Shown here piece after piece: positions 49,483-58,011 of a DNA stretch of 64,000 nt (positions are counted from its first letter, which is position 1; each line of letters opens with the position of its first letter). A model generated the notes under the pieces. It ran no database searches and was not told the origin of the DNA. It saw only the letters and a program-made list of their open reading frames with translations. Position numbers and translations under genes: made by a program. Origin of the DNA: Paraburkholderia domus (GTDB lineage Bacteria > Pseudomonadota > Gammaproteobacteria > Burkholderiales > Burkholderiaceae); NCBI RefSeq assembly GCF_905220705.1, contig NZ_CAJNAT010000010.1, forward strand, positions 62,001-126,000. The letters are read 5' to 3'.

Positions 49483-50482
49483 AGAGGCGCTGGCATCCGC
49501 TGAAACGGTTGCCGCGCAACTCGCGGAACCCTCGCGCGTCGAGGCGCTGGCGGCGAAGCTCGCGCAGCAACCGCGTCATGTCGCGCTGACGGTCGCGCGC
49601 GGCAGCTCGGACCACGCAGCGAGTTACTTCGCAAGTTTGACGATGAGCCGCCTCGGTGTGCCGGTCGCCTCGCTGCCGATGTCAGTTGCGACGCTTCAGC
49701 AGGCGCCGCTTCAGGTGCGTGATCAGCTCGCGCTGGCGTTCTCCCAATCGGGCAAGAGCCCGGATCTGGTCGGCACGATGGAAGCGTTGCGCAAGGCTGG
49801 CGCGTTGACGGTGGCCGCAGTGAATGCACCGAGCTCGCCGCTGGCGGACGCATGCGAATTTCATCTGCCACTCATGGCCGGTCCGGAACTGAGCGTCGCG
49901 GCGACCAAGAGCTACATCGCCATGCTGTCGATCTCTGCGCAACTCGTCGCTCACTGGCAGAAGGACGATGCGCTGCTCGGCGCGTTGAACACGTTGCCCG
50001 ACGCACTCCGGACCGCAGGCAAGCTGGACTGGTCGAAAGCAGTCGATGAACTGTGTGGCGTCGAACGCATGATCGTGATCGGCCGCGGGCTGGGTCTCGC
50101 GGTCGCGCAGGAAGCCGCGCTGAAATTGAAAGAGACCTCCGGCATTCAGGCCGAAGCGTTTTCGAGCGCGGAAGTGCGGCATGGTCCGATGGAGCTGATC
50201 GACCAGGACTATCCGCTGCTGGTATTCGCACCGCGTGGTCCCGAACAAGCCGGCTTGCTGCAACTCGCCCGCGACATGCAGGCGCGCGGCGCCCGCGTGC
50301 TGCTCGCCGCACCGCACGACGTGCCGGAAGCGACGTTGCCGCTCGCCACCACCGCTCATGCAGCGCTCGATCCGATCGCCGCGATCCTGTCCTTTTACGT
50401 GATGGCCGCCGGCCTTGCCGCCGCACGCGGGCGCAATCCTGACGCGCCTCGCCATCTCAACAAAGTCACCGAAACTCACTGA
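49466..50482 (+). CDS. SIS-domain glucosamine-6-phosphate deaminase (NagB-II type)
   Basis: 338 residues with two SIS domains, like the isomerase half of GlmS without its glutaminase domain. Markers: ALTVARGSSDHAASYFASL, LAFSQSGKSPDLVGTMEALR, AATKSYIAMLSI, and IGRGLGLAVAQEAALKLKET followed by AEAFSSAEVRHGPMELI. In nag operons this type acts as a deaminase converting glucosamine-6-phosphate to fructose-6-phosphate and ammonia, replacing classical NagB, which is absent here. The start is TTG 49466 with AAGGAG 6 bases upstream; ATG 49475 is too far from that site. Overlap with nagA suggests translational coupling. Confidence 0.88.
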   Translation: MSNMLKEALASAETVAAQLAEPSRVEALAAKLAQQPRHVALTVARGSSDHAASYFASLTMSRLGVPVASLPMSVATLQQAPLQVRDQLALAFSQSGKSPDLVGTMEALRKAGALTVAAVNAPSSPLADACEFHLPLMAGPELSVAATKSYIAMLSISAQLVAHWQKDDALLGALNTLPDALRTAGKLDWSKAVDELCGVERMIVIGRGLGLAVAQEAALKLKETSGIQAEAFSSAEVRHGPMELIDQDYPLLVFAPRGPEQAGLLQLARDMQARGARVLLAAPHDVPEATLPLATTAHAALDPIAAILSFYVMAAGLAAARGRNPDAPRHLNKVTETH

Positions 50483-50493
50483 CGAGAAATCAG

Positions 50494-53085
50494 ATGCGAC
50501 GTGTCGAGGAGTCCCGCTTGATGAGCCATTCTGAAGGCCATATTGTTTTGCTCGCGCCGATGACCGGTCCGGTCGTGCCGCTGGCGAACGTGCCCGACCC
50601 TGTGTTTTCGGGCGGCATGTTCGGCGACGGTATCGGCATCGATCCGCTCGAGGGGCGACTCGTCGCGCCGTGCGACGGCACCATCACCCATCTCGCGCGT
50701 ACCGGTCACGCGGTCACGCTCGCGACAGCCGAAGGCGTGGAGATTCTGCTGCACATCGGCATCGATACCGTCGAGCTGAATGGCAAGGGCTTTGCGCCGA
50801 TGGTCGCGCAAGGCGCGCAGGTGCGCACCGGCGACGTATTGATCGAATTCGATCAGGATCAGGTCGCGCTGAACGCGCCGAGTCTCGTCTCGGTGATCGC
50901 GATTGCCAATTCGGATGCGTTCGAGATCGTCGAGCGTGCACAGGGCGGCATGCTGAAAGCAGGCGAAACGCCGTTGTTGATGCTGCGCGCTCGCGGCGGC
51001 GAGGCAGCGCACGCAGCGCGCGAGGCGAGTGCGACCAACGTGACCGAAGAAGCGCGTCAGCAAGTCACGCTGATCCACGCAGGCGGTTTGCATGCGCGGC
51101 CGGCGGCGCGCGCTCGTGAAGCGGCGCGTGGTTTCGATGCGCGTGTCGAAGTGCGCTACGAAGGGCGTAAGGCGGCGATCGAGAGCGTGGTCGGTTTGCT
51201 CGGTCTCGGCGCGGGCGTCGGTGCGACGGTCGAGTTGCTCGGCGTCGGCTCGCAAGCCAAAGCCGCGGTCGAAGCGATTGCCCACGAATTGACACGTGAA
51301 GCGCACGGCGAAGTCGAAGAAAAGCCGGCGCGGCAAAGCTCGCCAGCGCCGCAAACAGCGGTCCACGCAGCGGGAGAAACGCTCGCGCCGAATACGCTCG
51401 CGGGCGTGTGCGCGTCGCCGGGCGTCGCGGTCGGCAAGCTGGTGCGCTGGGATGATGCGGATATCGATCCGCCGGAAAAGGCGAACGGCACGTCGGCGGC
51501 TGAAAGCCGTTTGCTCGACAAGGCGATCGCTACCGTCGACGCCGACCTCGGTACGACGGTGCGCGATGCGTCGCAACGCGGTGCGGTGGGTGAGGCAGGC
51601 ATTTTCGCGGTGCATCGCGTATTGCTCGAAGATCCGACGCTGGTCGACGCCGCGCGCGATCTGATCAGTCTCGGCAAGAGTGCCGGCTTTGCGTGGCGCG
51701 AAGCGATCCGTGCGCAGATCGCCATCCTGACCAATATCGAAGACGCATTGCTCGCGGAGCGCGCAGCCGATCTGCGCGACATCGAAAAGCGTGTGCTGCG
51801 TGCGCTCGGTTACACAAATGCTGCGGCGCGCACGCTGCCGGATGAGGCCGTGCTGGCGGCTGAAGAATTCACACCGTCGGATCTGTCGTCGTTGGATCGC
51901 ACGCGCGTCACCGCGCTGGTGATGGCGCGTGGCGGTGCCACTTCGCATGCGGCGATTCTCGCGCGCCAGGCGGGTATTCCGGCATTGGTAGCCGTTGGCG
52001 ATGCATTGCATGCGATCCCAGAAGGCACGCAAGTGGTGGTGAATGCCACCACCGGCCGCCTCGAATTCGCGCCGACCGAGCTCGATGTCGAGCGTGCGCG
52101 TCTTGAGCGTAGCCGCCTTGCCGATGTGCGCGAAGCGAACCGCCGGACGTCGCAACAGGCGGCCGTGACTGCCGATGGCCGGGCGATCGAAGTCGCCGCG
52201 AACATCGCCACGCTTGAGGACGCAAAGACCGCAGTCGACAACGGCGCCGATTCCGTTGGCCTGCTGCGCACCGAACTGCTGTTCATTCACCGCGCCGCAG
52301 CGCCGACCACCGACGAACATCGCCAAAGCTACCAGGCCATCGTCGATGCATTGGGTGGCCGCACTGCAATCATTCGCACGCTGGACGTCGGCGCCGACAA
52401 GGAAGTCGATTACCTGACGCTGCCGCCCGAACCGAATCCGGCGCTCGGCCTGCGTGGCATCCGCCTCGCACAAGTGCGCCCGGATCTACTTGACGATCAG
52501 TTGCGCGGTCTGCTCGCGGTGCAGCCGCTCGGGGCCGTCCGCATCCTGCTGCCGATGGTGACGGATGTCGGTGAATTGATCCGCATCCGCAAGCGCATCG
52601 ACGAATTCGCCCGTGAATCCGGTCGTACCGAACCGATCGAAGTCGGCGTGATGATCGAAGTGCCCTCGGCAGCCTTGCTCGCCGATCAACTGTCGCAGCA
52701 TGCGGATTTCCTGTCGATCGGCACCAACGATCTGACGCAATACACGCTCGCCATGGACCGTTGCCAGGCCGATCTCGCGGCGCAAGCTGACGGCTTGCAT
52801 CCGGCGGTGCTGCGTCTGATCGCGGCGACCGTGCAGGGCGCGAACAAGCATGGCAAATGGGTTGGCGTCTGCGGCGCGCTGGCGGGGGATCCGCTGGCCA
52901 TGCCGCTGCTCGTCGGCCTCGGCGTGACCGAGCTCTCGGTGGATCCGGTGTCGGTGCCGGGCATCAAGGCGCGCGTGCGCAACCTCGATTATCAGCTGTG
53001 CCGTCAACGCGCCCAGGATGCCCTGGCGCTCGAATCGGCGCAGGCGGTAAGAGCAGTGAGCCGCGAAACCTGGCCTTTGGACTGA
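50494..53085 (+). CDS. nagF: Fused PTS protein EIIA(Glc)-HPr-EI for N-acetylglucosamine
   Basis: 863-residue soluble multiphosphoryl carrier. EIIA-Glc domain (about 17-165) with His87 in EILLHIGIDTVELNG; HPr domain (about 188-270) with His200 in HAGGLHARPAAR; a linker; and an EI domain (about 300-855) with His484 in ARGGATSHAAILAR and a PEP barrel (LLRTELLFIH, NPALGLRGIR, SIGTNDLTQYTLAMDR, GVCGALAGDP). It lets the sugar permease be phosphorylated without the separate HPr and EI at 20-23 kb. Start at ATG 50494; in-frame ATG 50521 with GAGGAG upstream is an alternative. The symbol follows usage for the GlcNAc operon. Confidence 0.9.
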   Translation: MRRVEESRLMSHSEGHIVLLAPMTGPVVPLANVPDPVFSGGMFGDGIGIDPLEGRLVAPCDGTITHLARTGHAVTLATAEGVEILLHIGIDTVELNGKGFAPMVAQGAQVRTGDVLIEFDQDQVALNAPSLVSVIAIANSDAFEIVERAQGGMLKAGETPLLMLRARGGEAAHAAREASATNVTEEARQQVTLIHAGGLHARPAARAREAARGFDARVEVRYEGRKAAIESVVGLLGLGAGVGATVELLGVGSQAKAAVEAIAHELTREAHGEVEEKPARQSSPAPQTAVHAAGETLAPNTLAGVCASPGVAVGKLVRWDDADIDPPEKANGTSAAESRLLDKAIATVDADLGTTVRDASQRGAVGEAGIFAVHRVLLEDPTLVDAARDLISLGKSAGFAWREAIRAQIAILTNIEDALLAERAADLRDIEKRVLRALGYTNAAARTLPDEAVLAAEEFTPSDLSSLDRTRVTALVMARGGATSHAAILARQAGIPALVAVGDALHAIPEGTQVVVNATTGRLEFAPTELDVERARLERSRLADVREANRRTSQQAAVTADGRAIEVAANIATLEDAKTAVDNGADSVGLLRTELLFIHRAAAPTTDEHRQSYQAIVDALGGRTAIIRTLDVGADKEVDYLTLPPEPNPALGLRGIRLAQVRPDLLDDQLRGLLAVQPLGAVRILLPMVTDVGELIRIRKRIDEFARESGRTEPIEVGVMIEVPSAALLADQLSQHADFLSIGTNDLTQYTLAMDRCQADLAAQADGLHPAVLRLIAATVQGANKHGKWVGVCGALAGDPLAMPLLVGLGVTELSVDPVSVPGIKARVRNLDYQLCRQRAQDALALESAQAVRAVSRETWPLD

Positions 53086-53182
53086 ACCCCACACAGTCCT
53101 CAACCAGCTTCGCAAAGTCATTACGTACAGGTACAAAACTTAACGACGACAGTCGACCACGAGACAAGGATTGGAGGTATCA

Positions 53183-54961
53183 ATGGATGGGAATCCGTTT
53201 CTGAAGATTCAGCGCCTGGGCCGCGCGCTGATGCTGCCGATTGCAGTGCTGCCGGTTGCCGGTTTGCTGCTGCGATTGGGTCAACCCGATGTGTTCAACA
53301 TCAAGATGATCGCCGACGCCGGCGGCGCGATCTTCGATAACCTGCCGTTGCTGTTCGCAATCGGTGTGGCGGTCGGCTTCGCGAAAGACAACAACGGCGT
53401 GGCTGGTCTCGCGGGTGCGATCGGTTATCTGATCGAAGTCGCGGTGATGAAGGACATCAACGACAAGCTCAACATGGGCGTGTTGTCCGGGATCGTGGCG
53501 GGTATCGTCGCGGGCTTGCTGTACAACAAGTACAAAGACATCAAGCTGCCTGACTACCTTGCATTCTTCGGAGGGAAACGCTTCGTGCCGATTGTCACAG
53601 GCGTGGTTTGTCTGGGGCTCGGCATCGCGTTCGGTTATGTGTGGCAGCCGGTGCAAGCCGTGATCGATACGGCCGGCCACTGGCTGACGACCGCAGGCGC
53701 GCTCGGCGCGTTTGTGTTCGGCGTGCTGAACCGTTTGCTGCTCGTCACGGGCCTGCATCACATCCTCAATTCGCTGACGTGGTTCGTGTTCGGCTCCTTC
53801 ACGCCGCCGGGTGGCGTTGCGGTGACAGGCGACCTGCACCGTTTCTTCGCAGGTGACCCGACCGCCGGCACGTTCATGACGGGCTTCTTCCCGGTCATGA
53901 TGTTCGGTCTGCCGGCCGCGTGTCTCGCAATGTTCCATGAAGCGCCGAAAGAACGCCGCGCCCTTGTTGGCGGCCTGTTGTTCTCGATGGCCCTCACGTC
54001 GTTCCTGACGGGCGTGACCGAGCCGATCGAATTCAGCTTCATGTTCCTCGCACCGGTGCTGTATGTGATCCACGCGTTGCTGACCGGTCTGTCGCTCGCG
54101 ATCTGCTCGGCGCTCGGCATTCACCTCGGCTTCACGTTCTCCGCCGGCGCAATCGACTACGTGCTGAATTACGGCCTGTCGACCAAGGGCTGGTGGGCGA
54201 TTCCGATCGGTCTCGTGTATTCGGTGGTGTATTACGGCCTGTTCCGCTTCTTCATCCGCAAGTTCAATATGGCGACGCCGGGCCGCGAGCCCGCCGCCGA
54301 AGAGGAACAGATCGAGTCGTTCACGGCTGGTGGTTTCGTTTCGCCGGTTGCGGGCGCCGCTGTGCCGCGCGCACAGCGTTACATTGCCGCGCTGGGTGGA
54401 GCGTCGAACCTGTCTGTGGTGGATGCCTGCACGACGCGTCTGCGTCTGTCGGTGGTCGATTCCAGCAAGGTTTCGGAAACCGAACTGAAGACGATCGGTG
54501 CGCGTGGTGTGCTCAAGCGTGGTTCGACCAACGTGCAGGTGATTATTGGACCGGAAGCGGACATCATCGCTGATGAAATTCGCACGGTGATCGCGCAAGG
54601 CGGTGGCGATGCGGTGAAGCCGGTCGCTGCTGCTGCGCCTCCTGTCGCTGCCGCTCCTGTGGCGTCCGCAAGCGGTGCTCAAGACGGTCCGCTCGGCACA
54701 GATCCACTACGTTGGCTCGCCGTGTTCGGCGGCGCGGGCAATGTGGTGTCGCTGGATGCTGTGGCGGCAACGCGTCTGCGTATCGTGGTTCGTGATCCGT
54801 CGGCCGTCGATCGTCAACGTCTTGCTACGCTCGATACGGCGTGGGTTTCGGCCGACACGTTCCATATCGTAGTTGGAGACGCAGCTCAGCGCTACGCCGC
54901 ACAACTGGCGACGCGCCTGTCGCCGGGTACGAGTACAGACATCGCGCCGCAACCCGCGTAA
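53183..54961 (+). CDS. nagE: PTS N-acetylglucosamine permease EIICB with a second EIIB-like domain
   Basis: Membrane transporter that phosphorylates GlcNAc on entry. In 592 residues: EIIC channel (about 1-365, MDGNPFLKIQRLGRALMLPIA start, GVTEPIEFSFMFLAPVLY); EIIB domain (about 395-472) with phosphorylated Cys416 in VVDACTTRLRLSVVD; an Ala/Pro linker; and a second EIIB-like domain (about 507-582) that reads LDAVAATRLRIVVRD, with Ala528 where the Cys should be. E. coli NagE instead ends in EIIA, which here is in the preceding fused protein. ATG 53183 has GGAGGT 4 bases upstream. A terminator follows. Confidence 0.92.
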   Translation: MDGNPFLKIQRLGRALMLPIAVLPVAGLLLRLGQPDVFNIKMIADAGGAIFDNLPLLFAIGVAVGFAKDNNGVAGLAGAIGYLIEVAVMKDINDKLNMGVLSGIVAGIVAGLLYNKYKDIKLPDYLAFFGGKRFVPIVTGVVCLGLGIAFGYVWQPVQAVIDTAGHWLTTAGALGAFVFGVLNRLLLVTGLHHILNSLTWFVFGSFTPPGGVAVTGDLHRFFAGDPTAGTFMTGFFPVMMFGLPAACLAMFHEAPKERRALVGGLLFSMALTSFLTGVTEPIEFSFMFLAPVLYVIHALLTGLSLAICSALGIHLGFTFSAGAIDYVLNYGLSTKGWWAIPIGLVYSVVYYGLFRFFIRKFNMATPGREPAAEEEQIESFTAGGFVSPVAGAAVPRAQRYIAALGGASNLSVVDACTTRLRLSVVDSSKVSETELKTIGARGVLKRGSTNVQVIIGPEADIIADEIRTVIAQGGGDAVKPVAAAAPPVAAAPVASASGAQDGPLGTDPLRWLAVFGGAGNVVSLDAVAATRLRIVVRDPSAVDRQRLATLDTAWVSADTFHIVVGDAAQRYAAQLATRLSPGTSTDIAPQPA

Positions 54962-55030
54962 TTTCATTGAGGCTTCGGGCTGGGCTGGCTTCAGTCTTCC
55001 GTTCAGTTCAAGAGCCGCGATATTCGAAAA

Positions 55031-55060
55031 AGCCCCCGGGAATTCTGGGGGCTTTTTTTA
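55031..55060 (+). terminator. Rho-independent terminator of the GlcNAc operon
   Basis: AGCCCCC and GGGGGCT stem (9-base loop) followed by a T-run; As precede it as well, so it may work in both directions. Confidence 0.88.
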
Positions 55061-55232
55061 TGCACGACAGACGCGTTGCGGCGCGGCGTGGTGTGGTGTG
55101 ACACAGCGGCGCAGCGATGCATGTTATGCGTAACGATGGACCGCCTTGAAACCGATTGGGTAAGCTAATTAATGAGATGCGAGCGCCTTGTCATGCCGGC
55201 AAGGCGTTTTCGTTCGTGCCCAGGAGTTGCTC

Positions 55233-56561
55233 ATGTCAATGCGATCAGCAATCTGCTTGTTCTTCCTGTTCTTCTTGCCGGCTGGCGCCGTCTACGTGGG
55301 TGGCCAGTTCAATGTTCAATGCGCCTATTCGCATACGCTGCCGGACGACGCGATCATCTATCCAGGGCAACCAGGCCGGGCCATGGTGCACGATTTTTTC
55401 GGCAACACAGGCGCCGATGCATACAGCACGTACTACTCGTTGAATAACAACAAGGTGACGACGTGCGATGTCGCGGCCGATCTTTCATCTTACTGGGTAC
55501 CGCAGTTGAAGCGGGCGTCAGGGATTGTTGTGCCCGGCTATCAGAAGACCTACTACAAGAACGATCAACCGGTGATTCCGCTGCAGACGATTCCCGCAGG
55601 GCTGGAAATGCTGGCGGGTGATCATCGATCGTCCACGCCGAAACCTCAGATTAACTACCTTTGCCGCGGTGGCTCCTACACACAAATCGCGCCGACTAAC
55701 TGCCCAGTCGTAACGGACAGCAAGGGCACGTACGCGCAGCTCAATATATCGGTCCATTTTCCGGATTGCTGGGACGGCCGGACCCTGGTGCCGAACATGG
55801 CTAGCCACATCATGAATATGGCATACCGGCAGTCCGACGGGAAATGTCCGGCTGCTTATCCCGTCAAGATTCCAGAACTGCAACTCAACGTTGCGTACGA
55901 CCTTGGGCAGGATCCTGATCTTTCGACAGCGCAGTTGTCGATGGACCCGATTCTCGTGAATGGCACGTGGATGCCGCAATGGGGAAGCCTGTACACGGCA
56001 CACGGCGATTTCATCAATGCCTGGAAGGCCGACTCCCTGCAATACGCAATCGACAATTGTTCCAATCAGGATATCGCGTGCAGCAACAGCATTCCGACGT
56101 ATTACTCGAAAGCTGGCGCAGATGCGTGGATGGACGGCGGCGGCGTCGTGCATGCGAGCGATGCCACGCTGACCTCGGACGGGGGAAGTGTCGTGTTGAT
56201 TAAGTTTCCGACACCTACCAACCTTAAAGACTATCCATACACCAGCTCATTCTTGCAGACGTTGGCCCAGAACGTCACGGATACCGACCCGGTAATGCTG
56301 GATATCTACGCTGCCTCCACCAACTGGGACGATACCGCCAACTTGCCTGCGGCTACTGCCTGTAACACGAGCAAGCGGATCGGCGGCATCTACCTGGACA
56401 ATGCGTTGCAGCCGCGAAACAGCGACATCACTGGCTACGTCGCATCACAAGTGTCTGCGGGTGCGCCGCAAATCGGCGTTTGTATTCGCAATGCGACTGG
56501 CCGTACCGTTCAGATTTCTTCGCGTGACGGTACTCGAACACCGGGGCTGTTCATGAAGTGA
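55233..56561 (+). CDS. Secreted DUF1996 protein, function unknown
   Basis: 442 residues with a signal peptide (MSMRSAICLFFLFFLPAGAVYV). The mature part matches the DUF1996 pattern: DAIIYPGQPGRAMVHDFFGNT, AYSTYYSL, TTCD, SSYWVPQL, AGLEMLAGD, VHFPDCWDGRTLVPNMASH, CPAAYPVKIPELQLNV and HGDFINAWKADSLQYAIDNC. Ten or so Cys in the mature chain suggest disulfides. DUF1996 is best known from fungi and some actinobacteria and proteobacteria; its function is not known. ATG 55233 has AGGAG 6 bases upstream. It stands alone between two terminators, with slightly lower GC than its neighbours. Confidence 0.85.
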   Translation: MSMRSAICLFFLFFLPAGAVYVGGQFNVQCAYSHTLPDDAIIYPGQPGRAMVHDFFGNTGADAYSTYYSLNNNKVTTCDVAADLSSYWVPQLKRASGIVVPGYQKTYYKNDQPVIPLQTIPAGLEMLAGDHRSSTPKPQINYLCRGGSYTQIAPTNCPVVTDSKGTYAQLNISVHFPDCWDGRTLVPNMASHIMNMAYRQSDGKCPAAYPVKIPELQLNVAYDLGQDPDLSTAQLSMDPILVNGTWMPQWGSLYTAHGDFINAWKADSLQYAIDNCSNQDIACSNSIPTYYSKAGADAWMDGGGVVHASDATLTSDGGSVVLIKFPTPTNLKDYPYTSSFLQTLAQNVTDTDPVMLDIYAASTNWDDTANLPAATACNTSKRIGGIYLDNALQPRNSDITGYVASQVSAGAPQIGVCIRNATGRTVQISSRDGTRTPGLFMK

Positions 56562-56611
56562 TGTCGGATGCTCGGGAGCAGGCAAGCGCAGCATTCCGTT
56601 GCGCTTCGCGC

Positions 56612-56644
56612 AAATAAAAAACGGCACCTTGAATCAAGGTGCCG
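56612..56644 (-). terminator. Terminator of the cyd operon
   Basis: CGGCACCTT-GAATC-AAGGTGCCG hairpin; read on the minus strand it is followed by TTTTTTATTTG. Lies about 50 bases after cydX and also close to the DUF1996 gene. Confidence 0.82.
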
Positions 56645-56695
56645 CCTTTACGTTTACCGGCCGCGCCTAACGGCATGTGGCCGGTAACGGATGCG

Positions 56696-56812
56696 TCAAC
56701 GCGTCTTTTGCTTGCCTGCTTCCAAAGGCCGGCGCGATTCCAGCCACATCACGTTGATGATGCCGAACGCCAACGCCACGCCAATGCCGAGAAGCCAACT
56801 GAAATACCACAT
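56696..56812 (-). CDS. cydX: Cytochrome bd oxidase small subunit CydX
   Basis: 38 residues: MWYFSWLLGIGVALAFGIIN, then VMWLESRRPLEAGKQKTR. The MWYFSW start, single helix and VMWLE are typical of CydX, which stabilises the bd oxidase hemes. It follows cydB by 28 bases on the same strand. Read directly from the sequence. Confidence 0.92.
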   Translation of the reverse strand: MWYFSWLLGIGVALAFGIINVMWLESRRPLEAGKQKTR

Positions 56813-56840
56813 CGCAAACTCCTGTAAATCGTATTGCTGA

Positions 56841-57977
56841 TCAATACATTGAATGGTGATTTTCTTCGAGCGCCGCGGCGGTCACCTTGCCTCGCATCAC
56901 GCGATACACCCAGCTCGTGTAGATCAGAACGATCGGCAGGAAGATGATCACGGCGATCAGCATGATCTGCAGCGTCAGGCGGCTTGAGGTGGAGTCCCAC
57001 ACGGTGAGGCTGCTGCGGCCGTCGAGCGAGGAGGGCATGATGAACGGGAACATCGAAAAACCCGCCGTGAGGATCACGCCGGTGATCATCAGCGAGGTCG
57101 ACAGGAAGGCGCTCTTTTCAAAGCGCGAGCGCGCCAGCAACAAGGCGAGTACGCCACCGACCAGGCCAGCCACCGGTGCGATCACCATCCACGGATAGTT
57201 TGCGTAGTTGGTGAGCCACAGGCCGGGTGCGCCGATCACGTTCTTCAGCAATGGATTGGCAACCGTATCGAGCGGCGCGGCGTCGACGATCTGATAGCCG
57301 CCGATCATCGTAGCGATCAATGCACCGGCAAGCAGGAACAGCACCACGGTGGCGAGCGAAGCGATCCGCAGCGCCAACGAAGCACGCTCGGCGACGATGT
57401 CGTCTGCTTTCATCTTCACGAAGGCTGCGCCGTGCGCGGCCAGCATCGACACGCTAACGAGCCCGCACAACACGGCGAACGGGTTGAGCAGCGCGAAGAA
57501 GCTGCCGTGATACGTGACGCGCAGATCGGTGTCGAACGAGAACGGCACACCTTGCAGCAGGTTGCCGAACGCCACGCCGAACACCAGCGCGGGTACGAAG
57601 CCGCCGACAAACAACGCCCAATCCCATGCGCTGCGCCAGCGCGGGTCTTCACGCTTGCTGCGATAGTCGAAGCCGACCGGCCGGAAGAACAGCGAGAACA
57701 GCACCAGCAACATCGCGAAGTAGAAGCCGGAGAACGACGCGGCGTACACCAGCGGCCAGGCCGCGAACATCGCGCCGCCCGCTGTGATGAGCCACACCTG
57801 ATTGCCCTCCCAAGTCGCGCCGACCGTGTTCACGACGATGCGCCGCTCGGCGTCGGTCCTGGCGATGAACGGCAACAGAATCGCCGCGCCCATGTCGAAG
57901 CCGTCGGTGAGCGCGAAGCCGATCAGCAGTACGCCGATCAACACCCACCAGATCAGTTTGAGGGTTGCGTAATCCAT
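56841..57977 (-). CDS. cydB: Cytochrome bd ubiquinol oxidase subunit II
   Basis: 378-residue membrane subunit with about nine helices. Start LKLIWWVLIGVLLIGFALTDGFDMGAAILLPF, then TVGATWEGNQVWLITAGGAMFAAWP, and the C-terminal PIVLIYTSWVYRVMRGKVT are characteristic. Binds cydA to form the high-affinity quinol oxidase. ATG 57977 has GGGAAAG upstream; 34 bases separate it from cydA. Confidence 0.96.
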   Translation of the reverse strand: MDYATLKLIWWVLIGVLLIGFALTDGFDMGAAILLPFIARTDAERRIVVNTVGATWEGNQVWLITAGGAMFAAWPLVYAASFSGFYFAMLLVLFSLFFRPVGFDYRSKREDPRWRSAWDWALFVGGFVPALVFGVAFGNLLQGVPFSFDTDLRVTYHGSFFALLNPFAVLCGLVSVSMLAAHGAAFVKMKADDIVAERASLALRIASLATVVLFLLAGALIATMIGGYQIVDAAPLDTVANPLLKNVIGAPGLWLTNYANYPWMVIAPVAGLVGGVLALLLARSRFEKSAFLSTSLMITGVILTAGFSMFPFIMPSSLDGRSSLTVWDSTSSRLTLQIMLIAVIIFLPIVLIYTSWVYRVMRGKVTAAALEENHHSMY

Positions 57978-58011
57978 GATGATCTTTCCCTTGGAACAGA
58001 GTGGCGGCGAA

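Noticed and set aside
50476..52473. A 665-codon open frame opposite the fused PTS gene.
   Set aside because: Antisense shadow; composition is atypical and the plus strand encodes an unmistakable PTS protein.
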